Shown: positions 54,561-64,000, counted from the stretch's first letter. The stretch: 64,000 nt of DNA from Corynebacterium endometrii (GCF_004795735.1 NZ_CP039247.1:2170001-2234000); one strand, 5' to 3'. Translations and numbers: made by a program. The notes: generated by a model from the sequence alone, not told the origin.

Positions 54561-56048
54561 ATGACCGAACCCGGGACTCACACGCCGCACACTGGCCCAC
54601 ACGATGGGCCGCATGGCGCGCCGGATTCCGGCCAGGTCCTCGTGGCCTCCAGCGACCATTGGTTGGATGATGTCACCGCCCCGGCTAACCCCGCGCAGTC
54701 CAGGGCCACGCTGCTGGCCATGTCCACGTTCGCCGGCCCCTCACGCCTGCTGCGCCGCGTGTTGGCGTTTGTGACCACCACCCCGGGCAAGCTGTTTACG
54801 GTCACGGTCATCCTCACCCTGGCGATCGCCGCGGCAGGCATGTCCATGTCCAATTCCTCCGCGCAGCGCCAGCGCGACCTGGACGTGCTGCTCAATGTCA
54901 CCGAGCCGATGAGCAACTCGGCCCACAACCTCTACACCTCGTTGTCGCTGGCGGACACGCTGGCCACCACGGGTTTCGTGCAGGCCGGGGTGGAGACTGA
55001 GAGCAACCAGCGAAGCTATTATGAGGCGGTGGACAGGGCGGCGTCGGCGGCTACGGAGTCCGTGCTGGGCACGCAGGCCTCGGACCAGCGCATCCGCAAC
55101 CTGGTGGGGTTCATCCAGCGCCAGCTGCCGGTGTACACGGGCATGGTTGAATCCGCGCGCGTGAACCACCGCGGGGGCAACGCGGTGGCGGTGGCGTACA
55201 TGTCCAACGCCTCGGCGCTGATGCGCGAGGACATCTTGCCGGCGGCGGCGGAACTGTTCCGCCTGACCTCCGCCAAGGTCAACGAGGAGCACGAGGCGCT
55301 GACCAAGCCGCAGTGGGTGCCGCTGTCCGGCCTGCTCGCGGCGGTGCTGTTTTTGCTCCTGGCGCAGTGGTGGCTGTTCCGGCTCACCCGCCGGCGCATC
55401 AACCGCGGCTTCGCCGCCGCGACCGTCTTCATGCTGGTGGCCATGGCCTGGGTGGCCGGATCCAACCTGGCGTCCTGGTCGGCGGGCGCGCGCGGGTTCG
55501 AGGAGGCCTCCCACCCGTGGGACGCGCTGACCGCCTCGCGGATCGAGGCGCAGCAGGCCCGCACGGAGGAAACGCTGGCGCTGGTTCGCCGCCAGTCGCG
55601 GGAGGCCTCGGAATCCAATTTCCAAACCACGGTGAGCAACATCCGCGGTGCGCTCAATGACTTCGAGGCCTCCGAGGCCATCAACCCCACCCGCTCCACC
55701 TACCGCGCCCAGCTGCTGGCGGACTCGCGCGAGTCCCTGGGGGACTGGGAGCAGGGCCATTCCTCGCTGGTCGCCGCGCTGCGCGAGGGCAATTATGACC
55801 GTGCCATCCACCTGGCCGCCTCCCGGACGCCGCTGCCGGACGAGCCGTCCACCTCAGCCAACGCGTTTAGCAACCTGGACGTGTCTTTGGCGAAGTTGAT
55901 TGCCGATTCCCGCCAGGCCATGCGCTCATTCATCCAGGATTCCCTGTCCGCCATGACTATGGTGTCCACCGCCGTGTTGCTGCTCACCTTCGGGGCCATC
56001 ATCGCGGTGTGGCTGGGTATCCGGGCGCGCCTTCAGGAGTACCTGTGA
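54561..56048 (+). CDS. glnX: GlnX-like membrane sensor protein
   Basis: About 495 residues with four hydrophobic helices (about 75-97, near 255-275, 285-305 and 460-485) framing two external segments. The external parts are helical, Ala/Glu-rich, like bacterial sensor domains. From its place before a GlnH lipoprotein and PknG it corresponds to C. glutamicum GlnX, which transmits the GlnH amino-acid signal to PknG. TATCCT (54549-54554) ends six bases before ATG 54561, so the mRNA is probably leaderless; ATG 54555 is then excluded. Confidence 0.85.
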   Translation: MTEPGTHTPHTGPHDGPHGAPDSGQVLVASSDHWLDDVTAPANPAQSRATLLAMSTFAGPSRLLRRVLAFVTTTPGKLFTVTVILTLAIAAAGMSMSNSSAQRQRDLDVLLNVTEPMSNSAHNLYTSLSLADTLATTGFVQAGVETESNQRSYYEAVDRAASAATESVLGTQASDQRIRNLVGFIQRQLPVYTGMVESARVNHRGGNAVAVAYMSNASALMREDILPAAAELFRLTSAKVNEEHEALTKPQWVPLSGLLAAVLFLLLAQWWLFRLTRRRINRGFAAATVFMLVAMAWVAGSNLASWSAGARGFEEASHPWDALTASRIEAQQARTEETLALVRRQSREASESNFQTTVSNIRGALNDFEASEAINPTRSTYRAQLLADSRESLGDWEQGHSSLVAALREGNYDRAIHLAASRTPLPDEPSTSANAFSNLDVSLAKLIADSRQAMRSFIQDSLSAMTMVSTAVLLLTFGAIIAVWLGIRARLQEYL

Positions 56049-57091
56049 TGAAAACGCCCGCCATCGCTACCGCCGCCCTCGCCGCGCTCGCGGTTTCACT
56101 TAGCGCCTGCGCCCCGCAGCCGCGGAACCCTAACGCCTCCGCGCCGGCGGTGATTAATGACGTGAACCCGGATAAGCCCGCCGAAGGCTACGTCCCCAAC
56201 GCCGCGCCCGCCGCCGGCCCGCCGCTGCCCGCGGGTTCCGTGTTTGAGCCCGCCGGTTCGGTAGAGGCCTCGGAAATTTTGACCGAGGACCTTGAGGGCT
56301 CCCTGCGCCCCGATGACAAGGAACCTGAACAGCGCGTCCCGCCCATCCTCAAGCGCGGGCGCATCATCGTGGGGGTGGACCAGTCCCACAACCTGTTGAG
56401 TTACCGCGACGCGGCATCGGGCGAACTGCGCGGTTTCGAGGTTGACCTGGCGCATGAGATCGCCCGGGACATCTTCGGGGATCCGGGAAAGGTGGACTTT
56501 CGCTACATAGAGTCCTCGGACCGCGAGGCGGCGCTGGCCTCGGGCGCGGTGGATATCGTGATCCGGACCATGACCATTACCTCCGCGCGTCAGCGCCAGG
56601 TGGAGTTTTCCATCCCGTACCTGACCACCCAGACCCGCATGCTCGTGAGCAAGGGCTCTGAGATTACCTCCGTGTCCGAAACGGCGGGCAAGACCATCTG
56701 CGCGGCAGACGGTTCCACCGCCATTGACCGCATCCGCATCGAGGCACCGGACGCCGATATCTTGAGCACCCGCTCCTGGGGCGATTGCCTCATGGCCCTC
56801 CAGTTGCACGAGGTGGACGCGGTGGTCACGGATGACACGCTGCTGTCAGGCATGGTGGATCAGGACCCGTACACGCAGATCGTGGGGGAATCCATGGCCA
56901 CCGAGACGTACGGCGTGGGCGTGCGCAAGCCGGACCGTGAGTATGATTCCTCCGGCCTGGTCCGCCAGGTCAATTCCACGCTGGAGCGCATCCGCCGGGA
57001 CGGCACCTGGGCCCGCATGTACAACGAGTGGTTCGCGGCGTACCTGCCGTCCCCTAGCTTGCCGCCGATTGTCTACCGTGAGGAGGACTAG
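56048..57091 (+). CDS. glnH: GlnH-like amino-acid-binding lipoprotein
   Basis: 347 residues. The signal peptide ends in the lipobox LSAC (about residues 19-22), then a disordered Pro/Ala/Asn-rich linker and a family-3 periplasmic-binding domain (GRIIVGVDQSHNLLSYRD, RGFEVDLAHEIARDIFG, RTMTITSARQRQVEFSIPY in part, CAADGSTAIDRI). It captures an acidic amino acid or glutamine outside the membrane and signals through GlnX. ATG 56048 follows AGGAG by 8 bases and overlaps the glnX stop (TGATG). Confidence 0.9.
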   Translation: MKTPAIATAALAALAVSLSACAPQPRNPNASAPAVINDVNPDKPAEGYVPNAAPAAGPPLPAGSVFEPAGSVEASEILTEDLEGSLRPDDKEPEQRVPPILKRGRIIVGVDQSHNLLSYRDAASGELRGFEVDLAHEIARDIFGDPGKVDFRYIESSDREAALASGAVDIVIRTMTITSARQRQVEFSIPYLTTQTRMLVSKGSEITSVSETAGKTICAADGSTAIDRIRIEAPDADILSTRSWGDCLMALQLHEVDAVVTDDTLLSGMVDQDPYTQIVGESMATETYGVGVRKPDREYDSSGLVRQVNSTLERIRRDGTWARMYNEWFAAYLPSPSLPPIVYREED

Positions 57092-59608
57092 ATGAACGAG
57101 CACAACCTGTCCGACGACGAGCTCGACTACATCGACGACCCGCACCCCACCCAGGCCGTGGCGTACAACCCTTTCGCCCACGATGACCCGGTATCCCAAG
57201 GCACCGCCCACCACGGGGACAGGGACCATACGCTGCACTCCGGCGAGACCGCCGAACCGGCCACGCAGGCCGTTGCCTTTGACCCCTTCGCCGATGAGGA
57301 CGAACCCGGCACGGACGCGGTGGCCTTCGATCCCTTCGCCGATGACGATGAGGCTTTGGGCGATAACGAGGATGACATCGCGGCGCTCATCGCCGACCTG
57401 GGCAACCTGCGCAAGCGGCAGGACGAGGCGCGCGCCGCGCAACAAGACCCCTCCCAGCGCTCCCGCGAGCAGGCCCTGACTATTTTCCGCGAGCGCCGCG
57501 CCGCCCAGCGCACGAACCGCGAGGTGGCGGACGGCATGGTCCGCCTGCCGTTCGTCATCCCCTCAGACCCGGTCTCCGCGCTGATCGACGGCGAGGCGGC
57601 CGCCAAGGAAAAGAACATCCCCGCGCCCCAGCTCAAGGCCGGGGACATGGTGGCCAGCCAGTATGAAATCCTCGGCGTAATCGCCCACGGCGGCATGGGC
57701 TGGATATACCTGGCCAATGACCACTTTGTCTCCGGCCGCGTGGTGGTGCTAAAGGGCATGCAGGCGCACAAATCCGCCGATGAAACCGCAGCCGCCGAAG
57801 CGGAGCGCGAATTCCTCGCGGACATCACCAACCCGGGCATCGTGAAGATCTTCAACTTCGTGGACGATGCGCGCGTGCCCGGCGGCTTCATCGTTATGGA
57901 GTACGTGGGCGGGCCCTCACTGCGCCAGCGCCGCAACGCCCAGCCGGACAAGCTCCTGCCGATAGACATAGCGATCGCCTACCTCCTCGAGGTCCTGCCC
58001 GCCCTGGACTACCTGCACGCCCGCGGGGTGGTCTACAACGACCTGAAACCGGATAACATCATCATCTCCGAGGACCAGGTCAAGCTCATCGACCTGGGCG
58101 CGGTCTCCGGCATCGGCGCCTACGGTTTCATCTACGGCACTAAGGGCTTCCAGGCCCCCGAGGTGGCCACGGAGGGCCCGTCTATAGCCAGCGATATCTA
58201 CACCATCGGCCGCACCCTGGCCGCGCTGACCCTGCGCCTGCCCCAGGAGGACGGCTTCTATAAGCCCGGCATCCCCTCCCCCTCCGAGGAACCGGAGCTG
58301 CGCCGCCACCTAAGCCTCTACCGCTTCTTAAAGCGCGCCACCCACGAGGACCCGAAGCGGCGCTTCCCCTCCATCTCCGCGCTGCGCACCCAGCTCTACG
58401 GCGTGCTGCGCGAGGTCATCGCGGTGCGCGATGGCATCCAGCACCCGGCGCAGCATTCCCTGTTTTCCCCGCAACGTACGACGTTTGGCACCAAACACCT
58501 GGTTTTCCGCACCGACCAGCTCATCGACGGCATCGACCGCACCGTCCGCATCACCGCGCCCGAGGTGGTCTCCGCCCTTCCCACGCCGCTACTTGACCGC
58601 GAGGACGTGGGCGCGGCCCTGCTCCAGGGCTTTTCCTACACGGAGCCGCAGGAGGCCCTGGAAACCCTGCGGCAGGCCATGCGCGCCTCCGAGTACGTGG
58701 AATCCGCGGAAATCCCGCTGGGCGTGGTGCGCTCCATGCTGGATCTGGGCTACACCGCGCAGGCCAAAAGCTGGCTGGAGTCCCTGGAGCCGCGCCTGGG
58801 TGAGGACTGGCGTTTCCAGTGGTACTCCGGGCTTATCGCCCTGTTGCTGGATGATTTTTTCACGGCCCAGAAGCACTTCGTGCAGGTGCTCTACATCCTG
58901 CCCGGCGAGGCCGCCCCCAAGCTGGCGATCGCCGCCATCAACGAGCTCATCCTGCAGCAGCTGGGCTACAACCTGGCCAGCCTCATCGAGCCGTCCGTGG
59001 CACGCGCGTGCGCAGGCATCTCCTCCTCGCTGGCGGACCTGGACAACGAGGCCTTCCAGGACCAGCCAGGCATCTGGGAACACGTCACCGATGACCCGGC
59101 CCTGCTGCGTTTTAACTCCATGCGCCTCTATGGCCTGGTGTGGGCCACGAACCCCACCACCGTGTCCTCCGCATTCGGCCTGGCCCGCCAGTTGCGCGCC
59201 GAGCACCAGGTGGAATCCGCGGTGGCCACGCTGGACAAGGTGCCCAACGCCTCGCGCCACCAGCGCATGGCGCGCCTGACCACGATCCTGCAGCTGATAT
59301 CCCACTCGCTCAGCGAATCCCGCATCCGCCGCGCCGCCCGGCGCCTAGAGGAGGTCCCCACCAACGAACCGCGCTTCATGCAGGTCAAGGTGGCCGTCAT
59401 CTCCGCGGGGCTAAACTTCCTGCGGGATAACGGCCTGGAGGCGGCCACCTCGCCCAATGACCTTTTCGAGTTTGCCTTCACCCAGCGCGGGCTGCAGTTT
59501 GGCCTGGCGGACTCGCTGCGGGCGCTGGCCCGCCAGGCGCCGTATTCCCGCCACCGCTACGCGCTGGTGGACCTGGCCAATCAGGTAAGGCCCACCACCT
59601 GGACGTAA
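57092..59608 (+). CDS. pknG: Serine/threonine protein kinase PknG
   Basis: 838 residues, soluble. A disordered N-terminus holds three copies of an AVAxxPFA motif (about 22-29, 60-67, 76-83). The kinase domain has a Gly-rich loop AHGGMGWIYLA, Lys221, the catalytic loop YNDLKPDN (Asp317) and DLG (334-336) in place of DFG. The C-terminal ~350 residues are helical TPR-like. The rubredoxin domain of M. tuberculosis PknG is absent, as in other corynebacteria. The enzyme phosphorylates OdhI to control 2-oxoglutarate dehydrogenase. ATG 57092 follows AGGAGG; the gene is coupled to glnH. Confidence 0.95.
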   Translation: MNEHNLSDDELDYIDDPHPTQAVAYNPFAHDDPVSQGTAHHGDRDHTLHSGETAEPATQAVAFDPFADEDEPGTDAVAFDPFADDDEALGDNEDDIAALIADLGNLRKRQDEARAAQQDPSQRSREQALTIFRERRAAQRTNREVADGMVRLPFVIPSDPVSALIDGEAAAKEKNIPAPQLKAGDMVASQYEILGVIAHGGMGWIYLANDHFVSGRVVVLKGMQAHKSADETAAAEAEREFLADITNPGIVKIFNFVDDARVPGGFIVMEYVGGPSLRQRRNAQPDKLLPIDIAIAYLLEVLPALDYLHARGVVYNDLKPDNIIISEDQVKLIDLGAVSGIGAYGFIYGTKGFQAPEVATEGPSIASDIYTIGRTLAALTLRLPQEDGFYKPGIPSPSEEPELRRHLSLYRFLKRATHEDPKRRFPSISALRTQLYGVLREVIAVRDGIQHPAQHSLFSPQRTTFGTKHLVFRTDQLIDGIDRTVRITAPEVVSALPTPLLDREDVGAALLQGFSYTEPQEALETLRQAMRASEYVESAEIPLGVVRSMLDLGYTAQAKSWLESLEPRLGEDWRFQWYSGLIALLLDDFFTAQKHFVQVLYILPGEAAPKLAIAAINELILQQLGYNLASLIEPSVARACAGISSSLADLDNEAFQDQPGIWEHVTDDPALLRFNSMRLYGLVWATNPTTVSSAFGLARQLRAEHQVESAVATLDKVPNASRHQRMARLTTILQLISHSLSESRIRRAARRLEEVPTNEPRFMQVKVAVISAGLNFLRDNGLEAATSPNDLFEFAFTQRGLQFGLADSLRALARQAPYSRHRYALVDLANQVRPTTWT

Positions 59609-59662
59609 TCCTTCGCTTCGCTCCGGATTACGACAAGTCGACTCCGATTTACGCGAAATCGG
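59604..59662. terminator. Hairpins between convergent pknG and ackA
   Basis: CGTAATCC / GGATTACG (59604-59611, 59625-59632) and CCGATTT-N5-AAATCGG (59644-59662) are successive hairpins; a GGGGT/ACCCC pair follows. No T-run. They probably end both transcripts. Confidence 0.5.
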
Positions 59663-59697
59663 CTTGGGGTTTACGAAAGGAACTTACCCCGGGGCCC

Positions 59698-60921
59698 TTA
59701 AGAGTACAGGCCCGCCTCGCGCGCCATCTCCGCGATGACCTGGGACTTTTGGGCGATGGCCAGCTCCTCGTTGGTGGGGACCACGAGGACCTTGACGGTG
59801 GAGTCATCGGTGGAGATGATGCGCGGCTCGGAGGAGCGCACGGCGTTTTTCTCCGGGTCAATCTTGATGCCGTACATCTCCAGGTCCGCCAGCGCATCCG
59901 CGCGCACGTCCACATCATTTTCGCCCACGCCAGCGGTAAATGTGATGGCGTCCACGCGGCCCAGGGCGATCATGTAGGAACCAATGAAGCGGCGCAGCTG
60001 GTGGATGTAGACGTTGTAGGCCAGCCACGCGTCATCATTTTCCTGCTCGATGAGCTCGCGCAGCGTGCGGAAATCGTTGACGCCCGCGATGCCCTTCACG
60101 CCGGACTGCTTGTTGAGCAGGTTGTCAATCTCATCGATGCTCATCCCGGCCTGGCGCGACAGGTGGAAGATCACGCCCGGGTCAATATCGCCGCAACGGG
60201 TGCCCATGGCCAGGCCCGCCAGCGGGGTCAGTCCCATGGACGTATCCAGCGGGTGGCCGTTGAGAATCGCGGCGGCGGAGGCGCCATTGCCCAGGTGCAG
60301 GGTGATCTGGTGGGTGTGCTCCGGCTCGCGGCCGATAAGGCCCGGCACCTGCTGGGAGACGAACTCGTGAGAGGTGCCGTGGAAACCGTAGCGGCGAATC
60401 GCGTTCTCGCCGGCCACCTCGTTGTTGATCGCGTACAGCGCGGCGGCGGGCGGCATGTCGTGGAAGAAGCCGGTATCGAACACCGCAACGTGCGGAACGT
60501 CCGGCAGGATGGCACGCGCCACGCGGATGCCGTCCAGGTTCGCCGGATTGTGCAGCGGCGCCAGCGGGATGAGGTCCTCGATCATGGACTCGATCTGGTC
60601 CACGATGAGCTGCGGTTCGCTAAACAGGCGGCCGCCATGCACCACGCGGTGCCCCACGGCGGAAAGCTCAACCTGGGTTGGGCCCACGCCGTGGTCCGTC
60701 ATGATCTCAAACGCGCGCGCCAGGCCCGCCTTGTGATCGGGGATGTCACGCTCTTCCTTGAAGGCCTCGCCGCGCACCTTGACGGTGATTGCGCCGCCGG
60801 GCTCGCCGATCTGCTCCACCAGGCCGGATACCTCGGGCGCGTCCGTCGCGGAATTTTTCGGATTGACCAGCTGGAACTTAATGGAGGACGAACCTGAGTT
60901 GAGTACCAGGACAAACGACAT
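59698..60921 (-). CDS. ackA: Acetate kinase
   Basis: 407 residues. Family signatures: [15 protein letters not shown] at the N-terminus, [33 protein letters not shown] and [13 protein letters not shown]. It interconverts acetyl phosphate plus ADP with acetate plus ATP. Its start overlaps the pta stop by one base (TAATG), so the pathway enzymes are coupled. Confidence 0.96.
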   Translation of the reverse strand: MSFVLVLNSGSSSIKFQLVNPKNSATDAPEVSGLVEQIGEPGGAITVKVRGEAFKEERDIPDHKAGLARAFEIMTDHGVGPTQVELSAVGHRVVHGGRLFSEPQLIVDQIESMIEDLIPLAPLHNPANLDGIRVARAILPDVPHVAVFDTGFFHDMPPAAALYAINNEVAGENAIRRYGFHGTSHEFVSQQVPGLIGREPEHTHQITLHLGNGASAAAILNGHPLDTSMGLTPLAGLAMGTRCGDIDPGVIFHLSRQAGMSIDEIDNLLNKQSGVKGIAGVNDFRTLRELIEQENDDAWLAYNVYIHQLRRFIGSYMIALGRVDAITFTAGVGENDVDVRADALADLEMYGIKIDPEKNAVRSSEPRIISTDDSTVKVLVVPTNEELAIAQKSQVIAEMAREAGLYS

Positions 60922-62291
60922 TACTTGGCACCCCCTGCCTGGATAGCGGTGATAGCTACGGTGTTGACGATGTCCGGGACGGTGGCGCCGCGGGACAGGT
61001 CATTGACCGGCTTGTTGAGCCCCTGCAGGATTGGACCCACGGCCAGGGCGCCGGCGGTACGCTGGGCGGTCTTGTAGGCGATGTTGCCCGCCTCCAGGTC
61101 CGGGAAGATGAACACGTTCGCCTGGCCAGCAACCTCGCTGCCCGGCATCTTCTTCTTCGCCACGCCCATGTCGCAGGCCGCGTCGAACTGCAGGGGGCCC
61201 TCAACCTTGACCTCGGAATCCAGCGCGCGGGCGGCCGCAACCGCCTGGATGGCGCGGTCCACGTCAGGCCCGGAGCCGGAATCACCGGTGGAGTAGCTCA
61301 GGACCGCCACGCGCGGGTCGATGCCGAAGGCCGCCGCGGTCTTCGCGGACACCACGGCAATCTCGCCGAGCTGCTCGGCGGTTGGGTTGGGGTTGACCGC
61401 GCAGTCACCGAAGGCCCAGAGGCGATCACGCATGACCATCAGGAAGATGGAGGAAACCACGGACGCGCCGGGGGCGGTCTTGATGATCTGGAAGGATGGC
61501 TTGATGGTGTGCGCCGTGGTGTGCGCGGCACCGGAGACCATGCCGTCCGCCAGGCCCTTGTGCACCATCATGGTGGCGAAGTAGGAAATGTCCTTCATGG
61601 TCTCGCGGGCCTGCTCCAGGGTCACGCCCTTGGCCTTGCGCAGCTCGGCAAACTCCGCCGCGAACTCCTCCGCCAGAGGTGAGGTGAGGTGATTGATGAG
61701 GCGGGCCTCGGAAATGTCGATGGACAGTTCCTCGGCGCGGGCGAGCATGGAGTCCTTGTCACCAAGGATGGTCAGCTCGCACACGTCGTTGGCCAGCAGC
61801 TGGGAGGCGGCGATGAGGATGCGGTCATCATCGCCCTCCGGCAGCACCACGTGCGCGCGGGCCGCGCGGGCCTGCTTGATGAGCTGCTGTTCGAAAACGG
61901 GCGCGCTCATCACCGGCTCGGCGCTCAGCGCCAGCTGGCCCCTTAAGCCCTCCACGTCATCCAGGCTGCTGACCACGCCGGCCACGGTGGCCTTTTCTTC
62001 CTTCGCGTTGCGCACGGCCTGATCGGCCGCGTGGAAGCCGTCCGGGGCCACGAGCAGCAGCGGCACGCCCACCGCGGCCGCGGCTACGGCGTCAAAGTGC
62101 GGTTCGCCGATGCCCTTGATGATAGCCGGGCCGTCGGCAAGGAGATCGGCGGAGACTACCGCGGAAATGCTTGGGTCGCGGTCATCAAGGCTGGCATAAC
62201 GCGAACCCAAGGCAGCCGCGAAAGCCTCCACGTCCACTCCAGAGAAGTCCTGTCCAATAACGCTAACGAGTGCGGAGCGGGATTCTGACAT
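60921..62291 (-). CDS. pta: Phosphate acetyltransferase
   Basis: 456 residues: an N-terminal regulatory (BioD/DRTGG-like) portion of about 130 residues and the catalytic domain ([39 protein letters not shown] in part, [18 protein letters not shown]). It interconverts acetyl-CoA and acetyl phosphate. ATG 62291 is chosen with an AGAGAGG stretch upstream; a longer in-frame start at 62393 would give an unlike-family extension. Confidence 0.95.
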   Translation of the reverse strand: MSESRSALVSVIGQDFSGVDVEAFAAALGSRYASLDDRDPSISAVVSADLLADGPAIIKGIGEPHFDAVAAAAVGVPLLLVAPDGFHAADQAVRNAKEEKATVAGVVSSLDDVEGLRGQLALSAEPVMSAPVFEQQLIKQARAARAHVVLPEGDDDRILIAASQLLANDVCELTILGDKDSMLARAEELSIDISEARLINHLTSPLAEEFAAEFAELRKAKGVTLEQARETMKDISYFATMMVHKGLADGMVSGAAHTTAHTIKPSFQIIKTAPGASVVSSIFLMVMRDRLWAFGDCAVNPNPTAEQLGEIAVVSAKTAAAFGIDPRVAVLSYSTGDSGSGPDVDRAIQAVAAARALDSEVKVEGPLQFDAACDMGVAKKKMPGSEVAGQANVFIFPDLEAGNIAYKTAQRTAGALAVGPILQGLNKPVNDLSRGATVPDIVNTVAITAIQAGGAK

Positions 62292-62366
62292 GCTAAGAAG
62301 GCCTCTCTTCCTTTGCCTGCTAGACAAGCATAAGATGTAGTGATTTAACTCACGCGAATAATCTAT

Positions 62367-62383
62367 GAGTGATGTTTTCACTC
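62367..62383. promoter_or_regulatory. GAGTGA-N5-TCACTC inverted repeat upstream of pta
   Basis: A perfect 6-bp inverted repeat about 80 bases upstream of pta and 24 before the GNAT gene. It resembles a GlxR/CRP half-site pair but has 5, not 6, central bases. Confidence 0.4.
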
Positions 62384-62406
62384 TACTGCACACCTAGTCT
62401 AATTAC

Positions 62407-62847
62407 ATGCCACACCTCATTTCTTCCCCACTGACCAGCCTCAGCGCGATGGAGGTCCACCGCCTGTACAAACTCCGCGTCGACGTGTTTGTTCACGAAC
62501 AGCGCTGCCCGTACCCGGAGATCGATGACATCGACGCGCGCGAGACCACCGTGCACATCCGCGCCGTCGACGGGGATAACTTGCTGGGCACGGCCCGCAT
62601 CTTCCCGGCCGGCGGCTACATGCAGTTCGGCCGTTTCGCCCTCCACCCCAGCGCCCGCGGCACCGGCCTGGGCGCAGACATCATGCACGCGGCCCTGGAA
62701 CTGGCCCGCCGCCAGGGGCACCCCACGGTCTTCCTCGAGGCGCAGTCCCCCCTCGTGGGTTACTACCGCGGCTTTGGGTTCGAGGTCTGCGGCGAGGAAT
62801 TCATGGATGAGGGCATCCCCCATACGCCGATGATTCGGCGGGGCTAG
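62407..62847 (+). CDS. ElaA-like GNAT acetyltransferase
   Basis: 146 residues. LYKLRVDVFVHEQRCPYPEID is the ElaA-type N-terminus, and FGRFALHPSARGTGLGADIM the acetyl-CoA loop (RGTGLG); GYYRGFGFEVCGEEF completes the fold. Substrate unknown. It diverges from pta; its TAG stop overlaps the stop of purT from the other strand (CTAG). Confidence 0.85.
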   Translation: MPHLISSPLTSLSAMEVHRLYKLRVDVFVHEQRCPYPEIDDIDARETTVHIRAVDGDNLLGTARIFPAGGYMQFGRFALHPSARGTGLGADIMHAALELARRQGHPTVFLEAQSPLVGYYRGFGFEVCGEEFMDEGIPHTPMIRRG

Positions 62848-64000
62848 GCGGGCTCGGACGCGGGATTGCCCACGGTGATTCGGCTGGCGGCGAGCACCGC
62901 ATGATCCCGCGCCTCCTCGACGGTGGCGGCGGTTGAGGCCACCAGCCCCATGCGGCGGCCCGGGTAGGCGTTGGGCTTGCCGAAGAGGCGAACGTCCGTT
63001 TCCTCCACCGCCATGGCCTCGGCCAGGCCGGCGTAGGCTATCTCCTCCCCGCTGTCCTTGGCGTGCAGCACCACCGCCGCGCCCGGGGAGACTAACGTCA
63101 CGTCGATGGGGTAGCCCAAAATGGCGCGCGCGTGCAGGTCAAACTGGCTGAAGCGCTGCGTGTAATGCGTGAGCATCGCCGTATCCGCCGGGTGCGGGGA
63201 CACGGAGGAAAAGTACACGTCCTCGCCGGAGACGAACAGCTCCACGCCGTAGACGCCGCGCCCGCCCAGCGCGTTGGAGATGCGCGCCGCAACGGAGCGC
63301 GCGTTTTCGGCCGCGCGCTGATTCATGGCCATGGGCTGCCACGCCTCCACCAGGTCACCGTGCTCATGTCGGTGGCCGATGGGTTCGCTAAACCACGTGG
63401 CCAGCTTGCCGGTGGCCGGGTCGATGGAGCGCACCGCAAGGACCGTGACCTCATAATCGAAGTCAACGAAACGCTCGGCAATCACGCGCTCCTCGTCGCT
63501 GCCCACGCGGCGGACCTTGGCCCAGGCCTCCTCGATTTCCCCGGGTTCGCGGACAATCATGTGCCCCTTGCCGGAGGTGGACACGTCCGGCTTGACCACG
63601 CAGGGATAGCCCAACTCCTCTACCGCCTCGCGCAATTGCTCCGCCGACGCCGCCGGCCTGATCGCCGTGGTAGGCAACCCCAGCTCCGTGGCCGCGGCGC
63701 GCATCGCCTCACGCGTCTGCGTCAGCTCGCACGCCCGCGCGGTGGGGACCACCACGGCCGGCGAATGCTCATCCAGCTCGGCCAGCGCCTCAAAGGAGAC
63801 GTTTTCTACCTCCGGGACCACGAAGTCCGGGCGGATCTCCCGGGCCAACTCGAGCACGGCGTCCTTGTCCGTAACGTCCGCGATGTGGCTAAACTGCGCC
63901 ACCTGCGCCGCCGGGGAACCCTCGTAGCGCTCCACGGCGTGGACCTCCAGGCCCAGCTTGTGGAAGGCCGCGGCTAGGTCCTTGCCCAGCTCGCCGCCTC
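62844..64000 (-). CDS. purT: Formate-dependent GAR transformylase PurT (5' end missing)
   Basis: At least 385 codons; the N-terminal codons lie beyond the right edge, where the frame continues with GGELGKDLAAAFHKLG and AVERYEGSPAAQVAQFSH, typical of PurT. It belongs to the ATP-grasp superfamily: PCVVKPDVSTSGKGHMIV and GVYGVELFVSGEDVYFSSVSPHPADTAM (in part) are visible. It makes formyl-GAR from formate, ATP and GAR in purine synthesis. The stop overlaps that of the convergent GNAT gene. Confidence 0.93.
   Translation of the reverse strand, partial: GGELGKDLAAAFHKLGLEVHAVERYEGSPAAQVAQFSHIADVTDKDAVLELAREIRPDFVVPEVENVSFEALAELDEHSPAVVVPTARACELTQTREAMRAAATELGLPTTAIRPAASAEQLREAVEELGYPCVVKPDVSTSGKGHMIVREPGEIEEAWAKVRRVGSDEERVIAERFVDFDYEVTVLAVRSIDPATGKLATWFSEPIGHRHEHGDLVEAWQPMAMNQRAAENARSVAARISNALGGRGVYGVELFVSGEDVYFSSVSPHPADTAMLTHYTQRFSQFDLHARAILGYPIDVTLVSPGAAVVLHAKDSGEEIAYAGLAEAMAVEETDVRLFGKPNAYPGRRMGLVASTAATVEEARDHAVLAASRITVGNPASEPA

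Overview
The window is GC-rich chromosomal DNA from a Corynebacterium, or a very close mycolic-acid actinobacterium. The evidence is: a C50-carotenoid operon (crtE-crtB-crtI-crtYe-crtYf-crtEb); tiny PorA/PorH-type outer-membrane porins beside groEL2; a glnX-glnH-pknG operon; an N-acetylglutamate synthase of the CG3035 type; many ATGA/TAATG start-stop overlaps; and several genes that look leaderless. Long blocks keep the gene order I recall from Mycobacterium tuberculosis (folate block, def/xthA block, mutT3-glnX-glnH-pknG-ackA-pta block). No rRNA, tRNA, CRISPR array, insertion sequence or prophage was found by eye.

Layout. 1-270: start of an efflux pump, divergent from a seven-gene pigment operon (506-6606) that opens with a family-2 glycosyltransferase. 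6791-8371: lysS. 8810-11778: cstA, a small protein ending in Cys-Cys, and an ArsA/Get3-type ATPase. 11805-23153: a long leftward run dacB-tilS-hpt-ftsH-folE-folP-folB-folK-DUF3180-membrane protein-Rossmann protein-panC-like (cell wall, tRNA, purine salvage, proteolysis, folate). 23237-24318: ppa and a rhodanese. 24650-29110: a MarR regulator with a 1323-residue Pls-type non-ribosomal peptide synthetase. 29267-33162: ppk2, porA, porH, groEL2, with a DtxR-like box upstream of porH and two CIRCE operators upstream of groEL2. 33510-36390: two paralogous M20 dipeptidases. 36875-43628: a six-gene Mrp Na+/H+ antiporter operon (subunits A+B fused). 43671-44750: an isolated DUF559-type gene bracketed by two 66-bp inverted-repeat elements. 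44780-50964: ybdK, a VirR-like LytR_C protein, DUF3263, def, NAGS, xthA, cls. 50984-54470: drug exporter, two-gene ABC transporter, Nudix. 54561-62291: glnX-glnH-pknG convergent with pta-ackA. 62407-64000: a GNAT gene and a partial purT.

How it fits together. The window combines envelope and stress functions (pigment, porins, cardiolipin, Mrp antiport, GroEL, FtsH) with central-metabolism control: GlnX/GlnH/PknG sensing of amino acids, PTA-ACK acetate metabolism, CstA carboxylate uptake and PPK2 polyphosphate use. The most promising little-described elements are: the MarR + Pls-type synthetase, whose specificity pocket reads like a lysine code; the DUF559 gene between paired 66-bp inverted repeats; the CstA / Cys-Cys protein / ArsA cluster; and a PanC-like protein that has lost its pantoate-binding motifs.
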